Source: Clostridium saccharoperbutylacetonicum N1-4(HMT)
GTDB lineage: Bacteria > Bacillota > Clostridia > Clostridiales > Clostridiaceae
Length of the DNA: 64,000 nucleotides
Assembly (NCBI RefSeq): GCF_000340885.1
Contig: NC_020292.1
Coordinates: 1-64,000, forward strand
Direction: 5' to 3'
Under the pieces are notes generated by a model. That model ran no database searches and was not told the origin of the DNA. It saw only the letters and a list, made by a program, of their open reading frames with translations. Below, in pieces: positions 15,938 to 26,176 of this stretch. Made by a program: the position numbers and the translations under genes. Within the stretch, counting starts at the first letter, position 1. Each line of letters begins with the position of its first letter.

Positions 15938-16465
15938 TTGAGTGGTTCTTTTACTGCAAATTATAATGTCGGTGGTGACATAGATAAAGTAAAGAAAATC
16001 ATTGCTTTAGAAGAAATAGAAAAACTAGACAATGTAGAGAATGTAGACAATATAAAAAATATAGACAACCTTCAAGATGTAGAAAATGTCAAGTATTTAA
16101 ATGAAATAGGAAAAATAAGAGGTTTTGCTACAAAAACACAACCTTATAATTTCATGGAAGAATTTGAGATACCTGCACTTAAAGATAATTATACCTTTAC
16201 AATGAACTTACCAAGTGTTGACTGTGAAATATTAGCCATAACACTGACTTGTAGTGGATATGGCGAAGATGATCATTATGATTTATTTTTTAATGATGTG
16301 CAGTGGTTTAAGGATTGGTATTGTTCAGAAGTAAAAGAAGGATTGTTCCTTGGTACATCAACATATGTTTATGCAGCACCAGCCAATTCAGCTATTAAGT
16401 TAATATTTAAAAATGATAGCGGAACTCAAAAGAAAATATGGCTAGGTGTACGTATGTTAGTTTAA
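15938..16465 (+). CDS. small beta-rich virion or fibre protein with Asn-Val/Ile repeats
   Basis: 175 aa, TTG start eight bases after AAGGAG. Residues 29-52 hold a short-period repeat (LDNVENVDNIKNIDNLQDV) in which Asn and Val/Ile alternate with acidic residues, like a coiled or solenoid shaft. Residues 75-175 form a compact beta-rich domain with several Trp and four Cys (CEILAITLTCSG, WFKDWYC). Probably an adhesin or fibre tip preceding the giant fibre genes. No named family recognised. Confidence 0.5.
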   Translation: MSGSFTANYNVGGDIDKVKKIIALEEIEKLDNVENVDNIKNIDNLQDVENVKYLNEIGKIRGFATKTQPYNFMEEFEIPALKDNYTFTMNLPSVDCEILAITLTCSGYGEDDHYDLFFNDVQWFKDWYCSEVKEGLFLGTSTYVYAAPANSAIKLIFKNDSGTQKKIWLGVRMLV

Positions 16466-16504
16466 TAACATACTATTTTATATATAAAGATAGGAGAAAA
16501 TAAA

Positions 16505-19500
16505 ATGGACAACTCACTATTAAGTATGAACTTAGAAAAAAACTTTGTTTATCATGAAGTTTTAACTGATTCAGACAATGCTGTAAAGGATATAGCAAGA
16601 CTATTAGCTTTAGGTACAGAATCAGAAGAAATTATTGATGCATCTGGCACATTAGTAAAGCCAGCTACTCCAATAATTGATAAGTGTTGGGAAGTAGTTT
16701 ACCCAAAGGAAGATAGAACAAAGCATCCAGAAATAGAAGATTGGAATAATCTTCTTCCAGAAGAATATAAAAAGGTTACTGAAGACAAAATTTCTAAGAT
16801 TACAGATACAGTAATCTTAAAAACTAAAACAATTCCAAAAGATATTAAGGTTAATAACTCTAGTGAAATTGGAGTTAACCAAGACTTAAATAAGAATAGC
16901 ATAGAAATGTATCTTGAAATTTATATGCCTCCATACCTTTGTGATTCAGAATCTGAAGATCCAATTAAGCAAAGAACAGGATATGTTCCACAAGTAAATG
17001 ATGTTAATGGTATTGCAAGTGGTAACACAAGAGTTGCTAGAAACTATCATCATTTATTTATGAGAATATTTGATAACATAAATGAAGCAGGAACTGCTCC
17101 AGCTGAAAATGTTATTGATTCAGTTACAAGAGATGTAATAAAGTGGAATTCAAGAAGTTCTTCATGGTCTAAACTTTCTTGGTATACTGACTTTGAAGAT
17201 AAATTTAAAGCACCACTTCTTGGGCATTCAGAAAATGGAATGCAGTCAGGAACAGTAAGATTGCCAGTATTAGGCGGATTAACTTCAGAATCTAAAATTA
17301 AACTTTGGATTAATGTAAATGCTTCAAGATTTGCTTTAGGAGTTATGGGTTCACCAAACGTTGATTTTAGTGATAATAGATATTTAATTGGCTGTGCTTA
17401 TGTAGGACAAATAGATAGTTTTGATTTTTCTATAAATGATACAGCAGGAAACTTTGGTTTATTCTGTACAAGCTCAACTTCTCCAGCAATGGGCAAGACA
17501 GAAGTAAAAACTAGAGCGTCTGTACCAGCAATTATAAGTGGTTCAACTGTAACTCCAGGATCTGGAGCAACTGGTTCAGGAACTAGATCAAATTTCCAAA
17601 CTGGACTTAGAATTTTTAATCCTGGAACTGTATATGACTTAACAGCTATGGAAATTGCAAATGTTCCTTATGATTATAATAATGTTGATGGAGGAGTATA
17701 TTGGGGTACAAGATATATAGATACAAGTACAGTAAAATTATATTGTACATTTGATGCTGCACCATCAATTATTACTTATACAAATGCTGCAGGATCCGCT
17801 GTAAGAAGAAGTATAGGATGTCCAGGAACAGTAGCAATTACTCCATCAAGTATAGAAGTAGATCCTAATAATAGACATAGAGTTAAGATAAATTTAACTT
17901 TAGAAGATTTACTTAAAGCTTTCATAGGAGATGCAGAAACAAAATTAGCTATGGCAGGCAAAGGAATAAGCTTTTTATATGTTTACTATAATGGATATGC
18001 TAATAGTGTTTATAATGAAGCTGTAGCTACATTAAATATTCAATATAATTTCTCTTACTATACAGAATATACAGTACAAACTGGTGGTGTTAAGAGAGAT
18101 AAATTCGGTAATCCAGTTGCAGCTATATTAGATACTACTTATGGTAAAAATACAGCTAATGGTATTACAGACTTTGCTATGTATGCAACATTTACAAAGG
18201 ATTATTTCCAAAGACATTTCTTAATGTTTGCTTCTACTGAAGAATATATGCAAAAAGAATTATATGGTAAGTCATCATATACAGGAGAATATTTTGCTGA
18301 CAGAATTAAAATTGTTCATAGTTCAGAAGGTCCAAGAGGAATTCTTTCTGGAATGATTACAATAGATACTTCAAGTCTTTATCCTTTCGATGAACTTATT
18401 GTTAATAAAGATTTTGAAAAATATCAAGATAAACCAGAAGAATTATATGTATATCTTCCTATTACAGCACCATATTGTCCATTTGCTAATTCACCAAATG
18501 GAAGACATGGTATTGGTATCCTTAAAGATATAAGATATCCAATTCCAGTAACAGATGAGGAAATCGTAAGATTTGCTGTTAATGAAATTGCTAGAAAATA
18601 TAGTGATTTAGGTTACATTACAGAAGATATTAAATTAATTTCATCTAGTAAATATGGAGCAAAAATTACATGGAAATCTACTGATGCTACATTAATAGAA
18701 ATACCAGAGTCTAAGGATCCAGCATATATTAATATAGCAAAAGTTCATAGACCTGACTTTGATCCTAAAAAAGATAATCCTAAAGTAACACTTACAGCTG
18801 TAGTTACTCATGGATCAGTAACTAAGGAATATGATCTTGCTCTTATAGTTAAAATGCTTGGTGTCAGCGATTCTCAATCTATAATTTGGGATTTAAATGA
18901 TTTAGTACTTCCAAAGGAAGCTACAGACAATATAATCCTACCTACAAAGGGAAAAAATGGTTGTGATATTAAATGGGATACAGATAATGCAGCTGTTATT
19001 GCTATTGACGGTACTGTTACAAGACCAGATGTTGGTAAAGGGGATGTGATTGTAACACTTACTGCTACAGTTACAAAAGGAAAAGAAAGTCCACAACCAA
19101 AGAAATTCCAAGTTACAGTAAAGAATTGGACAGAAGACGAAGAATTACAACAAGCATATGATTTAGTTTCTTGGGATTTAATTAAAGGAAAAAATACTAA
19201 TTCACAAGCGATTACTTATGATTTAGAATTATCAACTCAAGTTGGTACTAGAGGAGTAACAGCTGAATGGATACTTGTTTCAAGTTCGGCAGATAATGGA
19301 AGTAAAAATGGTAAGATTGATATTACAACTGGTATTATTACTAGACCTACTTATACTCAAGGTCAAGTTACTTTCCAAATTAGCTGTAAATTAACTAAAT
19401 CAGGTAAAACAGAGACAAAACTATTACCTCCATTCATTATGGCACCATTGGATATTACAGATGCCGAAATTGCTCAGTATGCTAAAAACATACTTGAACT

Positions 19501-19825
19501 TACACCATACTTAGGTGATAATGTTTCACCAACAAAGATAACTACTGCCATGAATTTACCAATTAAATCAACTGATTCAAATGCATCAAGAGCTATTATT
19601 ACATGGAGCTTAGTAGACGTTGATCATAAAGATTTACAATCAAGTATATATATAACACTTACAAATACAGCTGATAACTGTGCTGTTCAAATATCTAGAC
19701 CTTCAAATAAAGATGGAAATAAATCAATAGGATTAAAGGCAGTTATATCAGTTATAAGCAGTGATGGAAAAACATATGTTGATCCTAATCCAAAATACTT
19801 TGATATTATAATTCTTGCATCTTAA
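16505..19825 (+). CDS. giant structural protein with four atrophied Ig-like (aBig_2-type) domains
   Basis: 1106 aa, ATG behind ATAGGAGA. Residues 1-680 are an unrecognised beta-rich region with Asn/Gly/aromatic content typical of virion appendages. From about 684 to the end lie four Ig-like domains (about 684-785, 785-877, 877-980, 980-1106). Each has a helix D-x-x-I-x-x-A, then ITWKSTDAT or IKWDTDNAAVI, then a VTRP or ITRPTY strand and VTLTAVVTHG or VTLTATVTKG. This is the pattern of the atrophied bacterial Ig domain. Such domains decorate phage tails and bind cell-surface glycans. No signal peptide, consistent with virion assembly in the cytoplasm. Confidence 0.6.
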   Translation: MDNSLLSMNLEKNFVYHEVLTDSDNAVKDIARLLALGTESEEIIDASGTLVKPATPIIDKCWEVVYPKEDRTKHPEIEDWNNLLPEEYKKVTEDKISKITDTVILKTKTIPKDIKVNNSSEIGVNQDLNKNSIEMYLEIYMPPYLCDSESEDPIKQRTGYVPQVNDVNGIASGNTRVARNYHHLFMRIFDNINEAGTAPAENVIDSVTRDVIKWNSRSSSWSKLSWYTDFEDKFKAPLLGHSENGMQSGTVRLPVLGGLTSESKIKLWINVNASRFALGVMGSPNVDFSDNRYLIGCAYVGQIDSFDFSINDTAGNFGLFCTSSTSPAMGKTEVKTRASVPAIISGSTVTPGSGATGSGTRSNFQTGLRIFNPGTVYDLTAMEIANVPYDYNNVDGGVYWGTRYIDTSTVKLYCTFDAAPSIITYTNAAGSAVRRSIGCPGTVAITPSSIEVDPNNRHRVKINLTLEDLLKAFIGDAETKLAMAGKGISFLYVYYNGYANSVYNEAVATLNIQYNFSYYTEYTVQTGGVKRDKFGNPVAAILDTTYGKNTANGITDFAMYATFTKDYFQRHFLMFASTEEYMQKELYGKSSYTGEYFADRIKIVHSSEGPRGILSGMITIDTSSLYPFDELIVNKDFEKYQDKPEELYVYLPITAPYCPFANSPNGRHGIGILKDIRYPIPVTDEEIVRFAVNEIARKYSDLGYITEDIKLISSSKYGAKITWKSTDATLIEIPESKDPAYINIAKVHRPDFDPKKDNPKVTLTAVVTHGSVTKEYDLALIVKMLGVSDSQSIIWDLNDLVLPKEATDNIILPTKGKNGCDIKWDTDNAAVIAIDGTVTRPDVGKGDVIVTLTATVTKGKESPQPKKFQVTVKNWTEDEELQQAYDLVSWDLIKGKNTNSQAITYDLELSTQVGTRGVTAEWILVSSSADNGSKNGKIDITTGIITRPTYTQGQVTFQISCKLTKSGKTETKLLPPFIMAPLDITDAEIAQYAKNILELTPYLGDNVSPTKITTAMNLPIKSTDSNASRAIITWSLVDVDHKDLQSSIYITLTNTADNCAVQISRPSNKDGNKSIGLKAVISVISSDGKTYVDPNPKYFDIIILAS

Positions 19826-19838
19826 TGAGGTAGCATAA

Positions 19839-22800
19839 TTGGAACGTTTAATTACAATGAAATATAATACATCTATATCTCATGGTATTGAATTTAACTT
19901 AGGGAATGGCGAATACCATTCCCTTAGTTTTTCTACATTGCCAGATAGATTGGAGTTATTTGTAAGCAAAGAATATCTGTTTATGCAATTATATAAAGAT
20001 TCAAGCTTTAATAATTCTTATATTAGTTTTAAACGAAAAAATCAAAGTATGCTTAGTTCTGAAAATAAGGAACTTTTTAAGAAAGATAAATTTCTTGATG
20101 TAAGAAATGAAAATTTTCCACTGATAAAGTCAAGGCGAAATACTGAAAGAAAGTATGTAGGCATTTCATTTTATGTAACAAATCTTCATGAAACAGAAAG
20201 TCTTGATACAACTTTTCATATTGATATTCCAAATCACATTAGAAGGCTTTACCGTTTTGATGAAATTTTTGCTTTTCAAGAATATATAAATCTTCATAGT
20301 ATTGAAGAAGCAAAGAAAATAGAATATATCCCTAGCAATATTTTTAAATTTGATCCAATAAAAATCAAAGACAAGTATGAAAATAAATATCCAGCAAATA
20401 TGAATAAAGATGTATTGTTTAAAACAAATAAACCTAACTTAAATAAAAAATTAACTGAAACTTTTATTAATTTCAATATTCCAGAAATATTTAAGATGGA
20501 TGATATTAAAGGCTCTTTGAGAAATAAGAAGTTGTATTATGACACTATGAATTATTTTCTTTGGAATAAACATCCAGATATATTGATTAATCCTTTATTA
20601 TTGGCTAAAAACGGATTGAATAAAAATATTTATATTAATCCTTTGCTATTAGTTAAAAACGGGCTAAATAATAATATTTATATTAATCCTTTATTGGAAG
20701 TTAAAAATGGAATGAATAATAAGGTTCATGTTAATAATGAATGGTCATTACTTGGACATAATTCAAATGAGCTTCATTATATAGAGGAATATATTGGTTT
20801 TCATGTAGATATTGGGTCTAAGAAACTTATTATGGACGAGTATATTCAAGGAGAAATTAATGATAAAAACTTTAATTACTCAAATTCTGCTGATATAAGC
20901 TTAGGAATTAATGACTTCAAAATTAATTATGACGGAAATATTATCAGTAGTAAATTGGATAATAGTGAAGTATATATAGATAATTTTTGGACTTGGGCTT
21001 ATGTTGAAGATAATAAAATTGAACTGAATAAATATTTAATGAGTGCAAATAAAGATTATTCTAGAGGATTTGAAACTGATAGTATTTATTTATTAAAGTC
21101 TTATGACAATTTAAATCTAACAAAAACTGATAAATTTTTATTTAGAATTAAAAATAAACTATCTAAGGTAATAGATCCATTATTTATATTTAAAGATAAT
21201 CATCAAATATACTCTGATTCTTATATATCTTTATGGAGACCTAAAGATGAATTGAAAATTGATTCTTTATATGAGTTTGCTAAAAGGATAATTAATAAAG
21301 TTGACGTGCATGACGAGATGCTTCAGTTAGAGCATGCTTTTGAAAGAAATATATTTACTGAGAATAGTATTAGTTTAAACCTATATAATAAAGGAATTAA
21401 CTTTTATAATACAGGCACTCTTTTAGGTAAAAATTCTGATGGAATACAAATGGACGATGTATTTAGCATCAATAGAATTACTGAAGCCATAAGAGTTAAT
21501 GAAGGTGACATGCAGCTTGGTAAAGCTTTTGAAGGAATAGATCTTTATAAGTATTATATTACTTTTAACAAAGGATCTAAGGGAATTACTGAAGAAGATC
21601 CAGTGTTTATTGATAAGATGCAGAAAAGTATTTTTATTCATGAGGATACCTTTGCTATAGATAAAGGACCTGAACCAATTTTCATCACCTATGAGGACAT
21701 ATGGATAAATAAGAATGGATATAATTTATCTGCAGCTGATGATTATACTTGCGTTAAAAAAGATGGCTATGCTTCATCCATAAATGATAAGTATACCTGG
21801 ATTAAAAAGAATGGACAGGCTTCATACTTAAATGACGAGTATATTTTGATTAAAAAGAATGGCTACGCTTTATCCGTGAATGATGGTTATACTTGGATTA
21901 AAAAGGATGGATATGCCTCATCCATGAATGATTATTATACTTGGGTTAAAAAAGATGGATATGCTTCATCCATGAATGATAAGTATACTTGGATTAAAAA
22001 GGATGGATACGCTTCATCAATAAATGATGGTTATAGTTGGATTAAAAAGAGTGGATATAATTCATTTATTTCTCCTGAAAATAAATTTGTAGCTAAAAAT
22101 AAGAAAGGCATTTATGTTAATTCTTATATATTAAATGTAAATAAAGATTCTAGAGGCATTTATTTTGATAAAAACATACAAATATATAGAACTTCCAAAG
22201 GAATTGGCTTTGATGACAAAATAATTTCTATAGATAAAAATGCAAAGAAAATTAGAATTGGTGAGAAGCTTTCAAAGATAGGGGAGCAAATATTAATATC
22301 TAAAAATAGTCATGGAATACAATACGATTCGTTTTTATCTGTATGGAAAGAAGGACATGGAACACAGGTTAATTCCTTTTATGAGTTTGCTACAAGGATA
22401 GGTAAGAAAGTCAATGTGTATAATGAGATGATTCAATTAGATCATGCTTATGAAAGACCTATATTTATTGACCCAAATATTAGTTTAAATCTATATGATA
22501 AAGGAATTAATTTTTATGATACAGGCAGTCTTTTAGCTAAAAATTATAAGGGAATACGAATGGACGAAGTATTTAATATAAATAAGAATGCTGAAGCCAT
22601 AAGGATAAATGAAGGAGATATACATTTAGGGAAAGCTTTTGAAGGAATAGATCTTTATAATTATTATATTAATTTTAATAAAGCACCTAAGGGAATCACA
22701 GAAGAAGATGCAGTGTTCATTGATAAGGGGTCAGAAGGTGTATTCCTTCATAAGGATACCTTTGTTATAGATAAAGGGGCAGAGGCAATTTTTCTTATAA

Positions 22801-24722
22801 ATGAGGATACATGGATAAACAAGAACAGACATGATTCATCTATGATTTATGATTACACTTGGATACGCAAAAATATGCACGATTCATCCATGATTTATGA
22901 ATATACTTGGGTAAATAAAAATATGCATGATTCCTCTATGGTTTATGAGTACACATGGATAAGCAAAAATATGCATTATTCTTCCATCGTTTATGAGTAT
23001 CCTTGGATTAAAAAAAGTGGATATGCTTCAGTTATAACAAATGAAAATCAATTTGTAGCTAAAAGTGGAAAAGGCATTTATGTTAATTTTTATATCTTGA
23101 ATGTAGATAAATATTCCAGAGGCATATATTTTGATAAAAATATACACATAAATAGGAATTCAAAAGGAATTGGCTTTGATGACAAAATAATTTCTATTGA
23201 TAAAAATGCAAAGGAAATAGGAATCGAAGAAAATTTCTCTATATCACATCATGGTTTACCGATTAATATAGATGAAAATAAACTTACAGTTTATTATGAT
23301 TCAAAAAAAGCTGTAATTGAGAAAATTGAATTTGTAGATATAGATTCCAAGGCAATAGACTTATTTAAACAAATGTCAATTGAGTATTATAGCAAGGGAA
23401 TTTTTATTGAAGAAGAAATTAAATTCGAAAATCAGTGTAGAGAAATTTGGTTTGATGATTATTGCAAATACTTTGGCCTTACAAAAGAAGAAGGCGGAGT
23501 CTATACTGATTCTGATATTAGATTAAAAAATGCCATAAAGCATGGAAACCTTGATTATCAAGGAGAAAATCTCACAAAGAAGAAAAAGGATACTTATCTT
23601 CCCGATGAGTTTAATTTTTTAGATGTTATTCACATTCCAGATCCAGATCCAGATAAGCCTCCAGTTATAATGACTGGAAATATAGATGAACTTATCTTGC
23701 CACACAAAGATTATAAATATAGCAATTTTATTAAGAAATTAATAAAGGCTGATGGAAGCTTAGATTGGACATATGTTAAAAACTATGATTCAGCCACTGG
23801 AGAATATACTGTATCAATACCTATGGAAAATCCTATAGAAATATATGCAGATATAGGAAGAGATTACATAGACGTTGATGTAGCTATACTTGAAATAGTA
23901 ATATTTTTAGTCCAAAAAGTATGGAGAGATAACATGTATAAATATATAGCTTTTTCAGCTCATGATTCATTAAAGCATATTATGGTTGAAGTAGATAATC
24001 TGCTTATAGATTATGGCCTAGATAAGCAGCAGAGAAAAGAAGCTGTAAGATGCATGCAACTATTTAGATGGTATGCAGAAATGGCTGTTTTAAATAATTG
24101 TGAATATATATTAAAATTCGATACAGCAAAGATTAGTGTTGACTATTATAACAAGGATCTTGGAGATTTTAAGGATATAATAGCTTTCGATAATATGGAG
24201 ATTACTGATAATTATATTATTGAGCCAATTGATGCAAGAAAAAAATGTGGCATAACATTTAAAAATAATAATATAAATCCAGGTTTACCACTTAATTTAT
24301 CATTTAGACTATACAATATAAACACTTCCAGCAGTATATCAATAATAGATAGGGATGGCGATAGCAGAATTAAAACATATACTCAAGGAATTCATGATAT
24401 TACTGAAGAACTTGAAAATAAAGTTGAAGTAAATTATGTCCCTAGTGAAAAGTATCAAAGCATTAATATTGCCAATATCGTTATTGATAATAAGAGCATA
24501 AGAGGATTTACCGTTAAATATAAAGGTAAGTTTGGAGAAACTAATGCTGTTATGCAGGAATTATTAGACAGCATGTTAGTAATAGGCGAGGCATCAGATA
24601 TACTTAAAGAAAAGCTTAAAGATGTATCCCCTGTTACTGTTGCTATAAGTACAATGGTGAAATATTTTGATTTACACCATGAAAATAAGCTAAAAGGAAA
24701 AAGGCTTATAACTAAAAAATAA
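19839..24722 (+). CDS. giant repetitive fibre-like protein
   Basis: 1627 aa, TTG start seven bases after GAGGT. Nearly the whole protein is built of short beta-strand repeats rich in Asn, Lys, Ile, Tyr and Gly. Examples are three ~19-residue units near 245-300 (INPLLLAKNGLNKNIY and relatives) and 16-residue units near 618-740 and 987-1060 (see repeat entries). A ~1.1-kb segment is duplicated internally. The last ~400 residues are different: a Pro-rich linker (PDPDPDKPPV), then helical and mixed segments (EIVIFLVQKVWRDNMYKYIA). The design suggests a long beta-solenoid shaft with a C-terminal attachment or receptor domain. Exact role, such as long tail fibre, is inferred from neighbours. Confidence 0.6.
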   Translation: MERLITMKYNTSISHGIEFNLGNGEYHSLSFSTLPDRLELFVSKEYLFMQLYKDSSFNNSYISFKRKNQSMLSSENKELFKKDKFLDVRNENFPLIKSRRNTERKYVGISFYVTNLHETESLDTTFHIDIPNHIRRLYRFDEIFAFQEYINLHSIEEAKKIEYIPSNIFKFDPIKIKDKYENKYPANMNKDVLFKTNKPNLNKKLTETFINFNIPEIFKMDDIKGSLRNKKLYYDTMNYFLWNKHPDILINPLLLAKNGLNKNIYINPLLLVKNGLNNNIYINPLLEVKNGMNNKVHVNNEWSLLGHNSNELHYIEEYIGFHVDIGSKKLIMDEYIQGEINDKNFNYSNSADISLGINDFKINYDGNIISSKLDNSEVYIDNFWTWAYVEDNKIELNKYLMSANKDYSRGFETDSIYLLKSYDNLNLTKTDKFLFRIKNKLSKVIDPLFIFKDNHQIYSDSYISLWRPKDELKIDSLYEFAKRIINKVDVHDEMLQLEHAFERNIFTENSISLNLYNKGINFYNTGTLLGKNSDGIQMDDVFSINRITEAIRVNEGDMQLGKAFEGIDLYKYYITFNKGSKGITEEDPVFIDKMQKSIFIHEDTFAIDKGPEPIFITYEDIWINKNGYNLSAADDYTCVKKDGYASSINDKYTWIKKNGQASYLNDEYILIKKNGYALSVNDGYTWIKKDGYASSMNDYYTWVKKDGYASSMNDKYTWIKKDGYASSINDGYSWIKKSGYNSFISPENKFVAKNKKGIYVNSYILNVNKDSRGIYFDKNIQIYRTSKGIGFDDKIISIDKNAKKIRIGEKLSKIGEQILISKNSHGIQYDSFLSVWKEGHGTQVNSFYEFATRIGKKVNVYNEMIQLDHAYERPIFIDPNISLNLYDKGINFYDTGSLLAKNYKGIRMDEVFNINKNAEAIRINEGDIHLGKAFEGIDLYNYYINFNKAPKGITEEDAVFIDKGSEGVFLHKDTFVIDKGAEAIFLINEDTWINKNRHDSSMIYDYTWIRKNMHDSSMIYEYTWVNKNMHDSSMVYEYTWISKNMHYSSIVYEYPWIKKSGYASVITNENQFVAKSGKGIYVNFYILNVDKYSRGIYFDKNIHINRNSKGIGFDDKIISIDKNAKEIGIEENFSISHHGLPINIDENKLTVYYDSKKAVIEKIEFVDIDSKAIDLFKQMSIEYYSKGIFIEEEIKFENQCREIWFDDYCKYFGLTKEEGGVYTDSDIRLKNAIKHGNLDYQGENLTKKKKDTYLPDEFNFLDVIHIPDPDPDKPPVIMTGNIDELILPHKDYKYSNFIKKLIKADGSLDWTYVKNYDSATGEYTVSIPMENPIEIYADIGRDYIDVDVAILEIVIFLVQKVWRDNMYKYIAFSAHDSLKHIMVEVDNLLIDYGLDKQQRKEAVRCMQLFRWYAEMAVLNNCEYILKFDTAKISVDYYNKDLGDFKDIIAFDNMEITDNYIIEPIDARKKCGITFKNNNINPGLPLNLSFRLYNINTSSSISIIDRDGDSRIKTYTQGIHDITEELENKVEVNYVPSEKYQSINIANIVIDNKSIRGFTVKYKGKFGETNAVMQELLDSMLVIGEASDILKEKLKDVSPVTVAISTMVKYFDLHHENKLKGKRLITKK
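21693..22064 (+). repeat. eight tandem 48-bp (16-aa) repeats in the fibre gene
   Basis: Units follow the pattern Y-T-W-I-K-K-(D/N)-G-Y-A-S-S-(M/I)-N-D-x; six central units are highly similar at DNA level, the first and last diverged. It belongs to the first half of the internal duplication. The second half has only five units. Confidence 0.85.
22799..23030 (+). repeat. five tandem 48-bp (16-aa) repeats, second set
   Basis: Units read Y-T-W-(I/V)-x-K-N-M-H-D-S-S-M-(I/V)-Y-E, related to the first set but separately homogenised. Flanking blocks align to those around the first set at offsets of 1110 bp on the left (21270 and 22380) and 966 bp on the right (22206 and 23172). The difference, 144 bp, is exactly three repeat units. 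Confidence 0.85.
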
Positions 24723-24738
24723 TATGAGGTGAAAGAAA

Positions 24739-25092
24739 ATGGTTAAATATCAAGTACAATTTAAACCCATTAATCCCGTAACTAAGAAGCCAGTTACAAA
24801 TACAACATTAGATGACTGGACTGGAGCTGCTACATCTTCAACAGGTGGCTATAACACAAATTATGATATGGCATTAATGTTTATAAAGCCACTTAATTCA
24901 ACAGGAACAATTGTTCCAACAGATTTCAAAAAAATTGACGGTGACGTATGGGCCGTATATGCAGTAAAAGAATCTATAAAAGCAGCAATGAAGACAGCAA
25001 AACAACTTATTCAAACATATGGAATTGAAAATGTTCAAATATGCAAAGTAGTTCAAGCTAATGTTGATATAATCTTCGAGGAAGAAGAATAA
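24739..25092 (+). CDS. small conserved-looking protein of the fibre cluster
   Basis: 117 aa, ATG after GAGGTGAA. Mixed alpha/beta; the C-terminal half has a helix (KAAMKTAKQLIQTYGIENVQ) and strands ending in an acidic tail EEEE. It is followed with no gap by the next gene. It may be a fibre assembly chaperone or connector. No family recognised. Confidence 0.5.
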   Translation: MVKYQVQFKPINPVTKKPVTNTTLDDWTGAATSSTGGYNTNYDMALMFIKPLNSTGTIVPTDFKKIDGDVWAVYAVKESIKAAMKTAKQLIQTYGIENVQICKVVQANVDIIFEEEE

Positions 25093-26163
25093 TTGGCTAA
25101 TATAACAAAATCTTCTTCTGGTTTATTATTTAAAGAAGAAGCATGGACAGATCTCTCTTTACTTTGGGAGCTGTCTCCAAATGATCCTAGTAGAGTTGTT
25201 TTAAGTGACAACTCTATCTCTTTATTACCGGGAGAACAAAGGCTTGAACTACTTATATATGCTCCTAAAGATAGAGGATATGTTATGCAGAGTGAAATAG
25301 AATATAGCCCAGTGTCAGCGACGGAAGCCGCTGGAAATACTCTACGGTCTGAAACAGAAAATTATATTGATTTGGAAATTCGTGGAGATGATGAGAAGCT
25401 TTGCAGTTATACAAAAATAATAGTTAATGATGATTCAGTACTTGATGCGAAATGTTCAAAAGATGGTTCAAAGTGGCTTTATTATGGGAATACAAAAATG
25501 GTAGATATGAATAGAATAGGCTACTATATTGGCGAAGGTACTAAAGCAGCTCCATTTAATATAAAAAAATGTGTAATGTACAAAGATAATAATGTACTAA
25601 TAAATAATTTTGATAGAACTAATAAATTAAAGCTCTTTGATGTTAATGGTGTTGAAATTACTGATAAATTTGTAGTAAAAAAGAAAAATACACAAATGAT
25701 CATAGATGGAACAAATCTAATATTCCCAATAGATTATTTAAAAGTTCAAAGCTGTGACAGAAAAACTGGTGAAGTCTATTATGAAGGTGAAATGAGAGAC
25801 ATATATGGTGGAGATATTTATGAATATGCTTATGAAGTAGAGTTCTTTATAGATAATGTAATGCTTACTGACACTGTATATGATTTAGGAACTATCAATA
25901 AGGATAAAATATTCAATCTTAAAATATCTAATAAAGAAGCCTACCCATTAAAAGATAAAGATTTAAAGGTATCATATTACTCTGTATATAATCCAGGTTA
26001 TAAATTAGCACAATTAGCAGAAGAAGACAGCGACGTATTTAGTTCTAAGTTAACTGTAACTCTTGAAGCAGGGGAAACTAAGAGTTTTAAATTAAAAACC
26101 ATAAAGGATGCTAATATTACTAACTTAGAAGATGAATACAAGTTCAGTATCATAATAGAATAG
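25093..26163 (+). CDS. beta-rich virion appendage protein
   Basis: 356 aa, TTG start immediately after the preceding TAA, with GAGGAAGAAG inside the previous gene as binding site. Beta-sandwich character throughout; the C-terminal 100 residues look Ig-like (VMLTDTVYDLGTINKDKIFN ... LEAGETKSFKLKT). No catalytic motif. Probably a baseplate or fibre component. Confidence 0.5.
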   Translation: MANITKSSSGLLFKEEAWTDLSLLWELSPNDPSRVVLSDNSISLLPGEQRLELLIYAPKDRGYVMQSEIEYSPVSATEAAGNTLRSETENYIDLEIRGDDEKLCSYTKIIVNDDSVLDAKCSKDGSKWLYYGNTKMVDMNRIGYYIGEGTKAAPFNIKKCVMYKDNNVLINNFDRTNKLKLFDVNGVEITDKFVVKKKNTQMIIDGTNLIFPIDYLKVQSCDRKTGEVYYEGEMRDIYGGDIYEYAYEVEFFIDNVMLTDTVYDLGTINKDKIFNLKISNKEAYPLKDKDLKVSYYSVYNPGYKLAQLAEEDSDVFSSKLTVTLEAGETKSFKLKTIKDANITNLEDEYKFSIIIE

Positions 26164-26176
26164 GAGGTAATGTTAA

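Noticed and set aside
21693..22064. CRISPR-like or noncoding tandem array
   Set aside because: The 48-bp repeats keep an open frame and encode 16-aa units of the fibre protein.
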